This document shows positions 63,930-64,000 of a stretch of 64,000 nt of DNA, piece after piece. The DNA comes from an uncultured Fretibacterium sp. (GTDB lineage: Bacteria; Synergistota; Synergistia; Synergistales; Aminobacteriaceae). Below the pieces are notes generated by a model that ran no database searches, was not told the origin of the DNA, and worked only from the letters and a program-made list of their open reading frames with translations. The position numbers were made by a program, and so were the translations under genes. Position 1 is the stretch's first letter. Each line of letters begins with the position of its first letter. The stretch spans positions 3,143 to 67,142 of the forward strand of contig CALCEM010000027.1 in assembly GCA_937900285.1 (NCBI GenBank), read 5' to 3'.

Positions 63930-64000
63930 CGGGGTGTAGCGCAGTCTGGCTTAGCGCGCATGGTTCGGGTCCATGAGGTCGGAAGTTCGAATCTTCTCAC
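63930..64000 (+). tRNA. tRNA-Pro (CGG anticodon), 3' end off window
   Basis: The acceptor arm CGGGGTG, D-arm, anticodon stem CATGG/CCATG with loop TTCGGGT (anticodon CGG), variable region and T-arm are visible. The window ends within the 3' acceptor strand, which begins CAC as expected. Confidence 0.9.

Overview
The window is AT-rich (roughly one third G+C, judged by eye) bacterial chromosome with short intergenic gaps. It suggests a motile, anaerobic, Gram-negative-type bacterium. LpxB, LpxI and an LptF/G permease imply an LPS-type outer membrane, the long flagellar operon implies motility, and rubrerythrin plus L-lactate dehydrogenase fit anaerobic fermentation. My best guess is a low-GC gut-type member of Synergistota; this is inference, since no 16S or phylogeny is available here.

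Layout. 1-9968: a partial DUF2156 gene, HU, tRNA-Asn, CbiA, a GT4 glycosyltransferase, a periplasmic thioredoxin, a split chromate-type transporter, rubrerythrin, phosphoglycerate mutase, an aminotransferase, a DUF554 protein and a GT8 glycosyltransferase. 10038-14898: ileS and thrS. 14954-20846 (minus): lpxB, lpxI, lptF/G, a PAS/degenerate-GGDEF membrane protein and a DUF4139 protein. 21121-32789: a flagellar operon, fliE-F-G-H-I-J, lytic transglycosylase, MotE-like protein, fliK, flgD, flgE. 32931-39226: PAP2 phosphatase, ldh, pepA, rpmB, clpB. 39323-46413 (minus): a giant HAD/capsule-type protein, a membrane protein, an SPFH/zinc-ribbon protein, a pilin-like protein and a GspF/PilC protein. 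46495-48973: a small foreign-looking island at tRNA-Ala. 49163-56160: surface-polysaccharide genes, PBP1A and a papain-like protein. 56352-59923: rpmG, tRNA-Trp, secE, nusG, rplK, rplA, L10 leader, rplJ, rplL, without rpoBC following. 60006-64000: a small membrane protein, a DUF362 ferredoxin, a deoxyhypusine-synthase-like protein, a DJ-1/PfpI protein and a partial tRNA-Pro.

Most notable signals. (1) Two surface-polysaccharide genes 34 kb apart, the GT8 gene at 8907 and the HAD/capsule gene at 42781, each carry a tandem CATCA pentanucleotide just after a start codon. With the repeat counts seen here the GT8 gene is in frame (ON). The other gene is out of frame from its well-placed SD/ATG (OFF), and gaining one unit or losing two would restore it. 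This looks like a phase-variation system for the cell surface. (2) A 14-bp exact copy of the tRNA-Ala 3' end at 46495 and the tRNA itself bracket a 2.5-kb island of higher GC. The island holds four tightly coupled genes of unknown function, three of them with signal peptides or a membrane anchor, and no integrase. A 16-base homopolymer lies upstream of that operon. (3) A perfect 11-bp inverted repeat overlaps a strong clpB promoter, a candidate operator unlike CIRCE or CtsR sites.
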